A stretch of DNA of 64,000 nucleotides from Kalaharituber pfeilii (lineage: Eukaryota > Ascomycota > Pezizomycetes > Pezizales > Pezizaceae): contig WHUZ01000007.1 of NCBI GenBank assembly GCA_015179045.1, forward strand, positions 1,352,501 to 1,416,500. The letters run 5' to 3'. A program made the position numbers and the translations under genes. Below, one piece after another: positions 35,023-48,200 of this stretch (position 1 is the stretch's first letter; each line of letters begins with the position of its first letter). The notes beneath the pieces are model-generated. The model was not told the DNA's origin. It saw only the letters and a program-made list of their open reading frames with translations, and did not search any database.

Positions 35023-36277
35023 ATGCCGTCCCTAGACGGCCCAAGCATCACTACCACCATGTTCAACCATCGATCTTCCTCATCCCCACCTTCATTCCCG
35101 CGCTCTTCAACCAACTCCTCTGCTCCCCGGCTTAAAATGACGAACCGCACCCGCCTTGGCCTCTTCTTCCAAGAACACAACCCGGCTGGCACCGAGACAA
35201 TCGTGCTCTTACACGGCATGTATGGATCCCATGCCGAATTCACGAATGTGGATATCTTGGGTATGAGCGGCAGTGATAAGTGGCATGTGCTGATTCCGGA
35301 TTTGCCAGGACATGGGAGGAGTAAGGGGCTCGAAGGGATTTGGGAAGAAATTGAGACGGATTTGGACAGTAGTGGGGGAGGAAGTGGGAATAGGAAGGAT
35401 GAGGAGGAGGATAAATTTGAGGTAGTCCATGAGATGGAGGGCGAAGAGGCAAAGAAGTGGAAGAAGGAAAGGGAGGAGTTGAAGAACAAGAATATCTTTG
35501 AGTTGACACTTCACCATATTGTGCATCTGATTCAATATCATGCCAAAGTCCCGCTGAACAACAGCGCTTCAGCAGCACACCTTGCCGGCGTCTCGTATGG
35601 TGGATACATATCCTTACTCCTTGCCACTCAGCACCCAGATGTAGTGCTCACTATCACCACAACCGGAGCGGGGAATCCCCTCCCGCAGTACTTCGCTACC
35701 GTAGCGACCGTGATGCTATGCGGTCTCCTTCGCCCACTTGCCTACTTCCCTGGTGTCTTTGCGCAGGCTATGAAGGGGAGTTTAGAGGGCACCGAGCCGC
35801 CCGAGGAGTTGTTGCAGGATATGATTGAGAATGTCACCGGCGGAGGGTGGTTTGGTGCAAGAGGAATGACGGAAGTGTCAAAACGGGCGTATAGGTGTAT
35901 GGGAATCCCAGAGATAGGGGGTGGGGGGGTAGTTGTGTTGGGGAATAACGGGGGGAAGAGAATTTTGCTTGTTATGGGGAGAAGGGAGACTCTTTCAAAG
36001 CAGAGGATATGAAGGAGATGGAGAAAGTGTTGAGGGGTGGGGGAGGACAAAGAGGAGGGGAGGGCAAGCACGGGTGAATGAGAAGTGCAGAGTGATGGTC
36101 GCGAGAGGGATGGTGCATACATGGGATATGCAGGCGCCAGATGTGTTCGCGAAGATGGTAGTGGGGTGGATTGAGAGGGGAGAGGAGGGGCTGCCGGAGG
36201 AATTGGTGGGATGGGAGAAGTGGGTGGAGGAGAAAGAAACAGAAAAGAGAAAGCAGGGGTGGTGGAGATTTTGGTGA
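35023..36277 (+). CDS. Alpha/beta hydrolase (two apparent frameshifts)
   Basis: From ATG 35023 the frame gives a Ser/Pro-rich lead, then the alpha/beta-hydrolase fold: VLLHGMYGS (oxyanion loop), LIPDLPGHGRS, the nucleophile elbow GVSYGG with Ser 191, and ILLVMG. The expected next strand (GEKGDSFKAEDM) continues only in another frame, as if one G were missing in the GGGG at 35976-35979. The C-terminal part with the catalytic His (VARGMVHTWDMQAPDVF) is in a third frame, after a second missing base in the G-rich stretch 36033-36066. Both sites are in G runs, so sequencing error is as likely as a pseudogene. A highly charged Glu/Lys insert lies at about residues 120-155. Substrate unknown; esterase, lipase or epoxide-type activity cannot be told apart. 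Confidence 0.7.
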
Positions 36278-37999
36278 AGTAGGTAATGGAGTTGACTTTG
36301 ATTTTGAATCTGTGTTAGCAGTGGCACATTCTTATGTCTTTTCTCTGTGGGAGGCTGTGATTGCTGACGCATTGAAACTGCATATGTTTGTTTCTTTATG
36401 ATATGGCATATTAGATTGTTGTTATTTGTCTTTTTTTTTTTTTGATACACCCTGCCTTATATTGCGTTTATTGCTGCTCAACAGCATAGTTTTGATTCTG
36501 TTTTTTTTGTTCCCTTAATTCTGTTTTCTGCTTTACCATATCTATGAATGTTTACTCTTCAACCATATACCCGCCCCACATTACATCGAAGCCCCTTGCA
36601 TTATATTTTACTTTCTTCCTTGTGTCTGTATCGTCCGCGCCTGGGGTTGAGCGCAACAAATGTTGCATTTCCATTACTCTCAAAGCTTTCTGGGACCGCC
36701 GACGTTATGATCTAAATCTAAACTACATATCCTCACTCCTTCCTAAACCTCAGTTTTCTCTTACCATCGAAGCGAGCTCCACTTTGCTGATGCAGGCCAT
36801 GGGGTTTTTTTTCTTTATTATTATTATTGTTTTTCTTTCTCTCGTATTAGACTCTATACGTGCAATACCATAATATGCCCAATCCAGTGCAAACGTGGGT
36901 AAGTGGATGCCTCTGCATGTACGATACAATCCAATCCAATCCAATCCAATACAATCCATCATCAAATCCGTTTATTATCTTTTGCTCCGTCTTTCTTTTA
37001 TGCTTGATATTAGTTGTGTGTTGTGCTCAAATTCGTTCCTCCCATATCCTGTTTTTTTCCATCCTTTAAAGCCAAGTGTTGTTTACCCTGAGATAAATTA
37101 GTACCCAATAACAAAAACACACACCCCCTTCATCATCGTCGTCATTATACCCGGCGCCCCTTCTCAGCCGGATTGATATGGAAGATGGCATTGGAGTATT
37201 GGCGTACTAGCTTAAGTTGATTTGAAACCGGGTAAAAGCGATGATTATTTCATGTATTTTTTACGCAATGAAGGTATATATGTACGCGTAGTAACCAATA
37301 AGACTCTCGAATCACCTTCCCCACTCTCCCCTCCATACCTTGCTCCGATCCCTCCCTCACGCTTCTCCTTCCCCTGCCCCCGCATCTCCAGTAGAGACCA
37401 GCAGTAACTCCTACAATGCAGCATTACCTTTTTTTCATTTTTTTTTTCAGTATCGTACCTCATGCTCTCTGAAACTTCGTGTCTACGCTCGAGGTACTCG
37501 TGCCAGAACATGTTTACCCACTTTTATTTACTAAGGCTGCGCAAGATGTTTGAAGATGAACTTGAAGGGACATCTATAATCCCATATGCTTGGCTAGATA
37601 TGTCATTTTGAACATGAACTGGTCTGCATGCTAAGAATGCCATTCTCGATCCGACATATCCTATTGCATATTCTGCTGCATATTCTGCTGCATATCTTCT
37701 TCCTATATCCTCCTGGATATCGTTTCCTTTTGCCGGAACAGCGGATTCATGCATGGTGTACTTGTTTCGGGTTGATTATCAAATTCCAATAAAGAAACCG
37801 TTCCTGTATCATCAAGCTTAAGTAAGCGGGTGGATAATAATAAATTGGTGTGTTCGAAAAAACAACAACATGAGGTGGAACTAGCTAGCTTCAAACAGGA
37901 TACATTGACACACAACCCCGACTTGATATGCATATCATATACAACAGTGCATCCTCCTCCTCCTCCTCCTCCTCGAGCGTAGAAACAGCAATCTGAGAT
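36278..37999. other. Intergenic, no gene supported
   Basis: T-rich 3' flank of the hydrolase. CAATC is repeated four to five times near 36928-36955. CATATTCTGCTG is repeated around 37667-37693 and a CTC/TCC run lies near 37950-37973. No recognisable frame. Confidence 0.45.
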
Positions 38000-40474
38000 T
38001 CAAAGTTGCCTCCTCTGTAGATTATCGGGCTTCATTGTCAACCTATGTTCGCAAGGTGTATCTCTTGCTTGCGTTATTGAGGACTCAGCTCCAGCATCGG
38101 GCCCTTCCCTCCGCTCTTCAACCAATATCCCACTATTGTGGCCATCAGAACTACTGCCACCTCGTGACCTTGGCCGTGAATTCCTCTTATGGTGCTTGCG
38201 TGAACGATTTGTGTCGCGATAAGCCTCTGCACTACACGAGGCTCCAAAGTCCCTCACTACTCGACAATGCTCATCAATCACGGCACCAAGCCCCGGCACG
38301 TGTGTATTCTCCACAGTTAAAACCTCCCCCAATTCCATATCTTCCGTCTCAGGTGACCTCCGGTCGGTCCTCTTGATCTTGATCTCCTTTGTCCATTTCT
38401 TGATGAGAAACTGCTTGATTCTATTCCATGCCCCAATGGGCTCCTCTGAATCACCAGGCTTTGGAAGGGCCTTTTCGTTTGTCCATTGCTTGATAATACG
38501 CCATTTCATGCGCGAAACCCAGTCCACAGGTTCAACGTATTCGCGTGGGCCTTGACGACTCCACAGTGTAGGGTTTTCCTCTTGAAGCTGGGTGAAGAGA
38601 GCTTCGTACCAACCTCGTTGCATTGGTGCACGACGATGACGAGCAAGGCGGTGCTTTAGGATGTACCAACCAATCAAAACGATCGCAAACTGGAGTGAAA
38701 GCAGTAAGTTAAATGAACCAATTGTGCAATCTGGGTAGTACATACAAATGGTATTACAATGATGAAAAACCATTTTATGGAAGGGGTACCTTCCCCGGCA
38801 AAGGTCTCCACGTTCATACCAAAAAACCCTACTATGAAAGTTAAAGGCAGGAAGATGAATGTAATCCACGAGAGCCTCCACATCGATGTTCCTAGTTGAA
38901 GAGAAGCCCTTGAGTCCCTAATTCCAACTGATTTATACATCTAGATTTTGCGTTATGATCAGTTTTCTTAGTTTACGGCTTTCATGACCGCGCAAAGCTT
39001 ACTAATTCTGAGAGGTTTGCGGTGGGCTTAACGAGGTCCTCCTGAATCAAGCTTCCGAGCTTATCAAAGTCAGAGGGAAGCTCATCCAACCAACTGTTTC
39101 CGTCTTCTATTTCAATATCAGACAAGTCTGCCAGGTATCTTCGCATCTCATTCATCGTGTCCACATGATAGAACATAAGCTTTTCAAATCTAAGCCAGTA
39201 TGCAGAATTCTTCCATAGCTGTGGTGCTCGTGATTCATCTGCAGGCTGCTCGTAGATAGCGTCTTCAAGTATACTGACATGTTCCCATGACAGGTCAAGC
39301 ACCTTCTCCCAGGCCGCCACGACAGACTTGAATATATCGTGCAGTATAGCTTTCATACACATGATGCTAAGATGCGCGTCTTCTGCTGTTTGAGGTTGAC
39401 TAATCATAAATGGAAGCCTTCTCCACTTCATTTCCCAGTCTCCTCTAGCCGCAACTAGGGTATCTTCAATTGAAAATGTATTCGAGTTGTCAAAAATGAT
39501 GATCGTATTTCCATTATCATATCGCTTAATCACATTCTCGTAGTCTTCGCCATACGGACATACGAGATCTGGATCTGGAGTCTGAGGTCGATTAAGCTGA
39601 TATTGAACATATACCGAAAGCCGCTGGGAATAGATATCATATGCATGAATGGCGTTGTCTGTTGTTGTTAAGCCTTCTCCAAAACATTCGCTCGCATACC
39701 TACAGGATCATACCTTCTTTGTCAAACCCTTGAAGGCCCATTACTCTATCTTCTGTATCTGGAAGGTCGGTACTATCGCACGTGTAAACCTTCATGTAGT
39801 CCATTCCAAATGCAGTTTTGGCAACCCCTCGCCATGGATCCGTATGTGTCTTCCATGTCTTTGAAGTCATCATGAGCTTCCCAGCCCTTCTTGGAGGGCG
39901 CTTGTCTTTGACCCATTGTGCAAATTCCTGTGTCCTGCTGTGTGTGGTGTCCAGCTTGAACTTTTGTAGTAGGTACCTTTCCCCCCAGGTAGAGTTTTGA
40001 ACATGGCTGCAATTTATATCAGTCTCAAACGGTTCAATTCACACAATGCAGCAACACGTACAAAACTCTTAAACATATATTATCAGTTCTCTCCTGCGAG
40101 TAGTCAGTAGAATACACATCAACTTGTGATAGACGTGTAATCATACTCATAATACGTACCGTCCTATATACTTTCTTCAAGTCCTCCAAATTAGAAAATT
40201 CTTGTGCTGTAATCTTCCTGAGCTGCTCCGCGTCCCGTTTGTGATAATCAATCATCAATACTCTTGGTTTCAACTTTTCGTCTTCATCATAATGGTGATG
40301 CCACTTGAGTCCTCGAAATTTGGATCCATGTGTTTGTAAATCAAGCGCATCTGCACCTCTGGTTTTAGTTCCCGTTGTCTGACACCGAGAAAGAAAGCGC
40401 ATACCATTCACCGTCGCCACAGTTGAAATCGATCCCCGCCTTGGTGTGGATTGAAGTTTCTCTATACTTTCCAT
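38000..40474 (-). CDS. CorA-like Mg2+ transporter family protein
   Basis: Six exons, 40474-40160, 40093-40062, 40006-39714, 39658-39003, 38940-38746 and 38689-38000, give 726 residues in one frame. The large N-terminal part is soluble (FHVQNSTWGERYLLQKFKL, then helical segments with RFEKLMFYHVDTM). The two C-terminal helices are WITFIFLPLTFIVGFFGMN, carrying the GMN signature of CorA channels, and WFFIIVIPFFAIVLIGWYIL, which is assembled across the last intron. A basic, Arg/Ser-rich cytosolic tail of about 200 residues follows. CorA proteins form pentameric Mg2+ channels in the plasma or vacuolar membrane; this large fungal subgroup has unproven transport roles. Exon 2 is only 32 nt, but all phases agree. 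Confidence 0.85.
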
Positions 40475-40924
40475 CTCAACAAAAGGGTGAAGTTCGCTCG
40501 TGGACTTTTACCAAAATTCTTTGCTCATTGATTGAAAAAGCCACTGCGTAGTTTTTTCAATGAAAGCTATTTTTCCGAGCTTATGAAGGCACATCCCTTT
40601 CGCAGCTTCGCAGGTTGACAGGGGTCCGGCCTGCAGCTCCTGTCACCCCGGAAGCAAGTCGCATGACAAAGATTTCAAGGGTCCAATAAACATCAATCCT
40701 TGCACGTGAAGTACAAATGTCATAACATTTTACTGCAGAGAGTGTAACCAGTCAAAGAACAGTCATGCGACCAGTGACCACTTGTTCCAAAGTGAAACCA
40801 ATTCTATTGAAACTCCAAACTTTATGACTATAATCAAAGAAAATGGTAGATTTTGGTAGCGCTCAACGCACGAATTCTCAAATCCAGGTTTGTCGTAAAA
40901 CATTACGTCCAACCAGTTGGAGTC
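40475..40924. other. Intergenic, no gene seen
   Basis: Promoter side of the CorA-like gene and 3' flank of the proline-rich gene, both on the minus strand. A short frame at 40843-41034 is a shadow. Confidence 0.5.
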
Positions 40925-42693
40925 TCATAATGCGACACCATTCCGTTGCTCTACTAAGTTCTTCAGAGCGTCCACTTCCCGTTGAAGGTTTTCGAGATCT
41001 GCCAAGATATCTTCTTCATTTCCAGTTCCAGTAACCAATCCATTTTCTAGTCCAGTACTAAACTGCAGACTTGTGGATGAGCCTCCTGTAGCGACCTGCT
41101 CAATAGTTTGGGGTGCTGGTAGAGGTATCTGTGGAATGACAGTCCCTGAATCTAACTCCACCGAAGGAGATGCAACTAGAGCCCTCCGTCTGGTGCCTCT
41201 TGGTGGAGGAGGTGGAGGTGACAGCGCCTTGGACATACTAACAACACTTTCCTGGCTGGAACCCAAAGGACTGTCAGTGTTAACTGCAGTCTGAGGCTTT
41301 GCCACATCAGATGATGTAGTTGTATTGGGCTGCATCCTCCGCGCTGGAGGAGGAGGAGGACGACGATTAGTGGAATTAGACCTGCTTAGACTTGTCGCTG
41401 GAGGGGAAAGCGTAGGGCGTCGTGTGGAATCCCTACGTGATAATGGAGGCGACGGAGGAAGTGGCTTCTTTGGCAAATGATTTGATGGACTATTCACAAT
41501 AGCTGGTGACTCTTCCGTAAGAGGAGATGTTTTCGGTTCAGATGAATTCGGAGTAACATTAGATGGTGAAGGAAGCGATGTAATCGGGTGAGGCATTTGT
41601 AGCGAAACAAGCGGTGAAGAAACATGGGTTGATGAAGAGGTTGCAGAATTTGATGAGACTCCTGAGCGAACACGAGGTTTGGGTGGTGGTGGTTTAGCCC
41701 TGGATGATGAGGAAGATGATTCAGGAACCTTATTGGCAACTACACTTGGCAAATCCGTGATTCCAATATTGCCAGCTTCAGGAACCGTCGCACTTTGCTG
41801 AAGAGGTTCTGGAATGCTACCTCCAATGGCTTTCTGCACGCTCGGCTCTGGTGTCTCTGCACGACTGGCACTCTCGGAGTTGCTTATTGCCTGTTCTAAA
41901 TCAATTGATACTGGTCTAGAAGAATCTTCTTCTACCAATGGCACAGTGCTAACATTACTCTTATCGACAGGTTCAATCTGGCCAGTCAGGATTAGTCTTT
42001 TGAATGCATCAACATCCAATGACTTGCGTGGTGGCTGTTTTGGGACATCTCCTAACTCATTGCTTGAGTCCCTGGTTCCAAACCTAATCTTGGTGATATC
42101 AAACGACATACGTTTATCATCATTTAGCTTTTTAAACGGGTTCAAGGGAACTGGCCTTGTTGACGGGGATCGAGGTACTGGGGGCACTGGTAGCGAAGTG
42201 GGTATTTCCTCTTCTGGAACGGTGCTGTCTTCGCCATCCTCTGAAGCAGACTCGAAAGGATCGACGGTTGAAGAGGCTGCATCAGAGGGCGGTGGGAGTG
42301 GGGGAGGTTCAACGACGGGGGAGACTCTGCGGCTGCGAGGACGAGAAGGAGGAGGGGGTGGAGGTAGGGGCCGTCTGCTTGTTCTAGGCGACACTGGTGG
42401 TGGGTGTCTGATGGAGGTGGGGGATAGTGAGGTGTTGAGTGATGTATGCATAGGTGATGAGGCATTCGAGAGGCTTAGAGGAGCTTGAGTAGGAGTAAAC
42501 TCTGCAATGACCACAACCATGCATTAGTGAATAAACTCATGAGTCCAATTTGGCCTGCCACCCTGGGAGCATTGGAGCGGTTCGAGGTTTCAGTACCGTC
42601 ACCTGATAATTGAGGGCGGGCGCCCTCGAGCGAGGACCTTCGAGAATGCTCTTCCTCGACAAGCTTCCGTCTGAATGGATTGGATGTCTGCAT
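40925..42693 (-). CDS. Proline-rich low-complexity protein with C-terminal coiled coil
   Basis: Exon 1 (42693-42562) starts MQTSNPFRRK, and a 62-nt intron with a CTAAT branch site leads to exon 2 (42499-40925), 568 residues in all. The protein is mostly disordered: poly-Pro/Arg motifs (RRPLPPPPPPSRPRSRR, RRPPPPPARR, SPPPPPPRGTRRR), an acidic stretch, and the conserved-looking LDVDAFKRLILTG. It ends in a short coiled coil (DILADLENLQREVDALKNL). The Pro/Arg blocks are typical SH3-domain ligands, so a scaffold at actin patches or the cortex is plausible but inferred. I recall similar proteins in other filamentous ascomycetes without a named function. The acceptor used is the second AG of GCAGAG, which keeps the phase. 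Confidence 0.75.
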
Positions 42694-45225
42694 TGCGGGC
42701 CGACCGGGGGGGAATCAGGTACAGGCTATGGATATGCAGAGCTGCAGAGCGGCAGAGCGGCGTGGGATGCGGGCGCGGGGGGGGGCTGCGGGGTGGGGGA
42801 GGAGCGCACAGCAGCCAAAGGGTGCGGGGAGGGGGGCGGTATCTGCGGACGGGCGTGGAGCTATCGGCGGTGTATGCTGGGGGGCACGGCTCTGGAGGAT
42901 CCGAGAAGGGGGCAGCGGGCTCGAGATGCTCGCCTCTGCGCGGGCGGCCCGCACGCACACGTACGCCAAGGCAGCAGGGCGGCAGGGCGGTTCGACGCCG
43001 GCCCGGCACTGCTGCTGCTGCTGCTGCGGCAGCCAGACGGAGACAGCCAGACGGAGTTGGGCGGGTGCAGTGCAGGCGCCAGCGGTCTCTGGCGGCGCGT
43101 AACCTGTGTATGATATCTCGTCTTATGTGTCTTGCGATGGCCCTGTCGATCGAGCATGTGCTCACTAGGACATCATGGCATGCGTGGCGGACGCGCGACA
43201 CGGCAGACGCTTAAGTACTTGACCCATTGTACCGTCCTCCGCATCCTAACGCTCCCCGCAGGCGGGCTATGTGTATCGTGCGCCCGCCGCGCCGCGCGGT
43301 GCGTTCGCATGTCACTTGCTTGCGTACTTCTCTGCTGACCAACGCGCCCCCCTTAGCCCCCCGCCTGCAGGGCGCCCGGCAGGAGTTACTCATCCTCGAT
43401 ATCCCATTCCTTCTGCTCCTCACTGAGTCCCAGGCCCCGCTGCTTCAATTACGTGTTCCAGCCGCCCTCGGCTACGGCATCGGACTGGTGAAGCTCCGCG
43501 CCCCCTGTCAGAGGCGCTATGCCAGGAACAGCACGAGACCATCGGGCAGCCTCCCAGCATCTCAGCATCAACACCAGCAATTGCTCTGAGAATGAGCGAA
43601 ACTAGTAGTAGTCAAGTACTTTGGCAGAATTGTCACATTAGAGCTATTGAACTAGCATAGCTTCTTCGCCCTGACATCTGGCAAATCGCTCGGCTATTAT
43701 TCAGTGAGCGTCAAGTGATCAGCATGCCCTTTGAAAAATTCATTCGTATGATATGCAGGCTCTTGTCTGATAATGTGAAATTAGCATGCTAATTGAGTCA
43801 GATGGTTGCTTGGCGTGACTACCTACATACAAGTAGTTGACTTACGCGTTGTGGTTGTCTACGCCACACGTCTCTTGACACCCACTTCCGATCAGTTCTC
43901 CATGGTGCTGCGGTGCGGTGCGACTTCTCCTCACTCTCAATCCAACAGGAAGTTCCCCCCCATCTGAGTCCAACGCTTTAAGGCTGCCGACACATCCGGG
44001 AATTCGAGCAAAAAGTTAGCCCCATTTACATAGCGCCACTTCTGGAGGCCGGAAGTCAAACCCATAGAGCTGTTCAATTGCCCTCAGAAGGCAGGCACAC
44101 CGATGACAAGATCGACTCTTCGGTTTATATCCAGACTGTCGACTTGTTTAACTGCTGTAGCTGAGAACATGGCTGTTTGCAACTGGATGACACCATGACG
44201 TTAATCGGAGGGAAAAATTCGGTAGATAAATTGATGACCCTGAAGGGTCAGAGTTTACCTTCCTGCTGAGTAGCAAGGCTGGGTGCAGTTTAAATTCTAG
44301 TGGAGCCAACAGACTGGTTCTTTGACCCCCAGTGGGTAACATAAATCTTGCTTTGATGTGAAGCAAAAACAAAAGCTAATAATGAGCATTGTATAATGAT
44401 CAGAATCCTACTACGGACCAACAGGCCTTGGCCAGAGTCTGGAGAGACGGACAGAAGAGAGACTACCGGAATTATTAAAGAAAAAGATATTTCAACGCCA
44501 GTCTCACAAGCAATCACTTTTTCCCTGCATGGTAGGCGAACCACAGGACGTGGGAGCGGCATTTCTCTCGGATACACTTCGCAAGCTGTTTGAGTTCCAG
44601 CCAGATACATTGTCAGACACGCACGACACAGTTAAGTGCAAGCACTGCAGGGATGGAAAGCAACTCATAAAGGCCCCCGGCTGCGACACTTCTGATCAAT
44701 AATATACCATATTTATCGTTATCCAAGTCCCATTCCTTACATAATATATCCACAATTCATGACATTGCAAGCCAGACGTGTGTGATATTTAGTCTTGTGT
44801 GTGAACATTATGCCCCAGCTCTCAGAATCGTGCCAAGAGTTACTCTGCTAAGTCATACTCACATATGTTATCCTGCGCCCTTACGGAAAACCTTACCGAT
44901 GAAACTAAGCCTCCTGCGCCAGAATGATGTGCAGCTGAAATCAAGTATGCATAGCGCAATCTGACCCATAACGCTGCTCGCCAAGCTACAGTTCGCGAGG
45001 GTAATAAACGCGTCCCCCACAGCCCAATGGTACGGTACCGGCGCCTATGAATTTAGATACAACGTGGTCGAAGCCCTGTCTGTGAACAGTGATGAATCAT
45101 ACTTTGTTCCCTCACCTCTTTTCATTTCTATATTACTCTCTAGCTTATCTTGATTTTTTAATTTGCAGCTCAGACTCTGCACTCAAAGTCCTAGAGATAC
45201 GCTTGTGCCTACAAGTAGAAATTAC
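42694..45225. other. Divergent promoter region between proline-rich gene and REV3
   Basis: 42694-43560 is very GC-rich with overlapping open frames on both strands. These are composition artefacts, not genes. A (CTG)6 run lies near 43009-43026. The remaining 1.6 kb has no recognisable frame. REV3-proximal DNA carries ACGCGT at 45008. Confidence 0.5.
45008..45013. promoter_or_regulatory. ACGCGT (MCB/MBF-type) site upstream of REV3
   Basis: ACGCGT lies 213 bp before the REV3 ATG. See the finding on shared S-phase sites. Confidence 0.35.
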
Positions 45226-48200
45226 ATGTCTTTCAGGATTCGATTAAACAATATCGACAGCTATCAAGCTAACACTTTGTCCCTTGATCCATTGCTCCCG
45301 TCGGTCAGACCTGGTCAAGTCCCACGCTCTGTCCCCGTTATTAGAGTCTTTGGTGCTACAGAGACTGGACAGAAAGTATGCGCTCATATTCATGGAGTTT
45401 TTCCATATCTGTATATTGAGTATACAGGGAGCTTGGTTCCAGATGAAGGTTTGCGCTTCCAATCGATAATGTTGACGGTGCTAATACTAAAGGCTTACAG
45501 TTGATGCCTATATACGCCGATTACATGTAGCCATTGACCGTGCGATGGCAGTTGCTTACCGGTCCGAAAGGCGCGACCCATATGTTGCCAGAATTACCCT
45601 TTGTAAGGGAGTTCCGTTTTATGGGCTTCATGTCGGATACAAGTTTTATCTCAAGATTTACTTGCTGAACCCTGGCCGCATAACAAGATTGGCAGACCTG
45701 CTGCGAGGTGGTGCAGTTGGCAAACAATCGTTTCAGCCATATGAAGCACACATTCCATATCTTTTGGGGTTCATGATTGATTTCAATTTATATGGATGTG
45801 GTTTCATTGATTGTGAGAAAGTTAAGTTTCGGTTCCCAGTTCCATCAGCTGATGAAGTTGAGCCTGATGCTCTCTGGCATGACGAAACTATATCGTCCGA
45901 TTTGCTACTACCGGAGGAAGAATTTCCTAGGATGTCACACTGTGCGCTAGAAGTTGACGTACAAATTCAGGATATCCTCAATCAAAGACAAATAGCACCA
46001 CGTCCTCTCCACCATGACTTTATTGAACGTATTAATCCCCTCCCTACAGACATTAAGCTCGTTCACAGTTTAGCCGAGCTATGGAGAGACGACAGTAGAC
46101 GCCGCGGTTTGGCCGAAAAAAACATGGGGGAGGTCCCCTCGATGTCCGCTAGTAGTCGGGATATCAGTGTCAAATGGATTCATGAGAACGAATATATGGA
46201 GAAAATCGGGGAAATCATTGATGATGAAAGAAGACGTGCAGAGAGGCCTTTGTCAAATTTCGATTCATTCGTCAAACGAAAGCCGTTTGAGGGTCTGGTG
46301 AAAACCGTGATGGAAAGTGTAAAAGATTTTTTTCCAGAAAATCAGTCTGAGTATGGTGTCTTCACGGGACTTCTTGTAGCACAGCAAAAGCAAAAAATTG
46401 AGGAGGAAGTTGAAATCGATGAAGAGCTAATTAACAAAGTCATTGCAGAGGCTGACGAAGAGGCCAAAGATGCCGCCCCTGAAGATATAGATGCACTGTT
46501 GCTAGAACCTGATGAGCAAGATACTGATAAGATACCAGAGGAAGCTAACGTTACCCTACAAGAAAATCCAGTCATTATCAATAACCCTGCAGTCGAGGAT
46601 GATGACTTTGATATACCCACGGAATTCTTCAGTAATACGGCTCCAAAGCGGCTTGCTTCCACACTTGAGCTAGATTCCCCACCAAGGAAAATTCGAAAAA
46701 TAGACCTTTCCTCTCAGCCTCCGTTTACTAGTGCAAACCAATCAAGAACTTTTGCGCAGGAGACTAGGAGAGATGCTCTGCTCCCATCGGGTGCGAATGT
46801 AAAGATGTCACAAGATATGGCTTGGGAATCGCAAGGAACAATTCAGAGCAGCAATGGCCCCCTAAGGTCATCGCAGATCCCATCTAATTTCCAGGTCTCC
46901 CCGATGCTTGGAGAACATTTTGCAAATAATACACAATCTATCAGCGGTTAGTACAGGATCTATGACATAGAAGCATGTATCGAATCTAAGATGTGCGTCT
47001 AGATAATCAGATTGAATCCACATTATCTTGGATTCAAGACGCTTTTCCCTCGCCAATAGGATATACTGCTATATGCTATGACAAATTATCGCCACCAAAT
47101 TCAGAGCTTTTGATTACCTTAGAAGAAATGGGCTTATCAAGAAAAATATATCAAGAAGCATATTACTCCAATGAAAAAGATGTACCATCTCAACCGAGGG
47201 AATATGCTGGTAGGGAATTCAAGCTTGAATCAAATACAGTACCATATCTGCCGGATTTCGACCCTTTGGGTGATGGTTCGTTTACCCTGCGGGCACAGTT
47301 TAGCAGGAACCATCCCACAACATTGAGACATTGGGAGATTGCAACCCCTCCTCCTTCTCGGAGAGAGATTGACGATTGGCTTAAAGCATTGAAACGCGTT
47401 GATGGAAATACAAAGCGAAAATCAACCGGTGGAGAAACGCTTTCCCAGGTATTTAATTCAGAGGGATAACATTATATCACAGATACTAACAATCCTGATT
47501 CTTGAGCAGATTGAGGGACCAACACAAAAGAACAAACATGGCTTTAAGTTCTCCCAACGCATGAAATCCAATGCTATTCAGCATGAGGCACAGCATATGA
47601 ACATCATGAGCCTTGAAGTTCATGCCAATACTAGAGGAAACCTGTATCCAAATCCAGAGCATGATGAAATAACATGTATATTTTGGTGTATACAGTCTAA
47701 TTATGAGCATCTTGAAAATAATGGGATTAGAGAAGGTTATCATGTTGGCGTCCTCATCCTTGCTGAAGAGGAAAGTCTAGTGCAGAAATTTCAAAGAATG
47801 GTAGGGGTTAGAGTTGAGCAAGAACGTTCTGAGATCGATTTGATCACAAGAATGGTAGACATAGTCAGAGACTTGGATCCGGACATATTTACCGGCTATG
47901 AGATTCATAACTCTAGCTGGGGTTATCTCATCGAGCGAGCGAGATGCAAATTTGGTGAGTTGCTTGGTTTCTTGTGAGAGACAAGCACTAAGTGTCAACT
48001 TAGAATATAATCTCATTGAGGAATTCTCTCGTATGAAGTCTCAATCCCACGGACGATTTGGAAAGGACAGTGACAGTTGGGGTTTTAATACCACAGCTGC
48101 TATCAAAATCACTGGAAGACACATGATCAATGTATGGAGAGCAATGAGAGGCGAGCTGAATCTTACTCAGTATACGCTGGAGAATGTGGCTTTTCACTTG

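Noticed and set aside
41073..42488. Plus-strand frames inside the proline-rich gene
   Set aside because: They are antisense shadows of the 568-residue frame, with Gly/Ser-rich translations from reverse-complemented Pro codons.
42610..43600. Several long overlapping frames on both strands in GC-rich DNA
   Set aside because: Stops are rare at high GC. The frames overlap each other, carry low-complexity Arg/Ala/Gly sequence and show no domain. The region is a divergent promoter.
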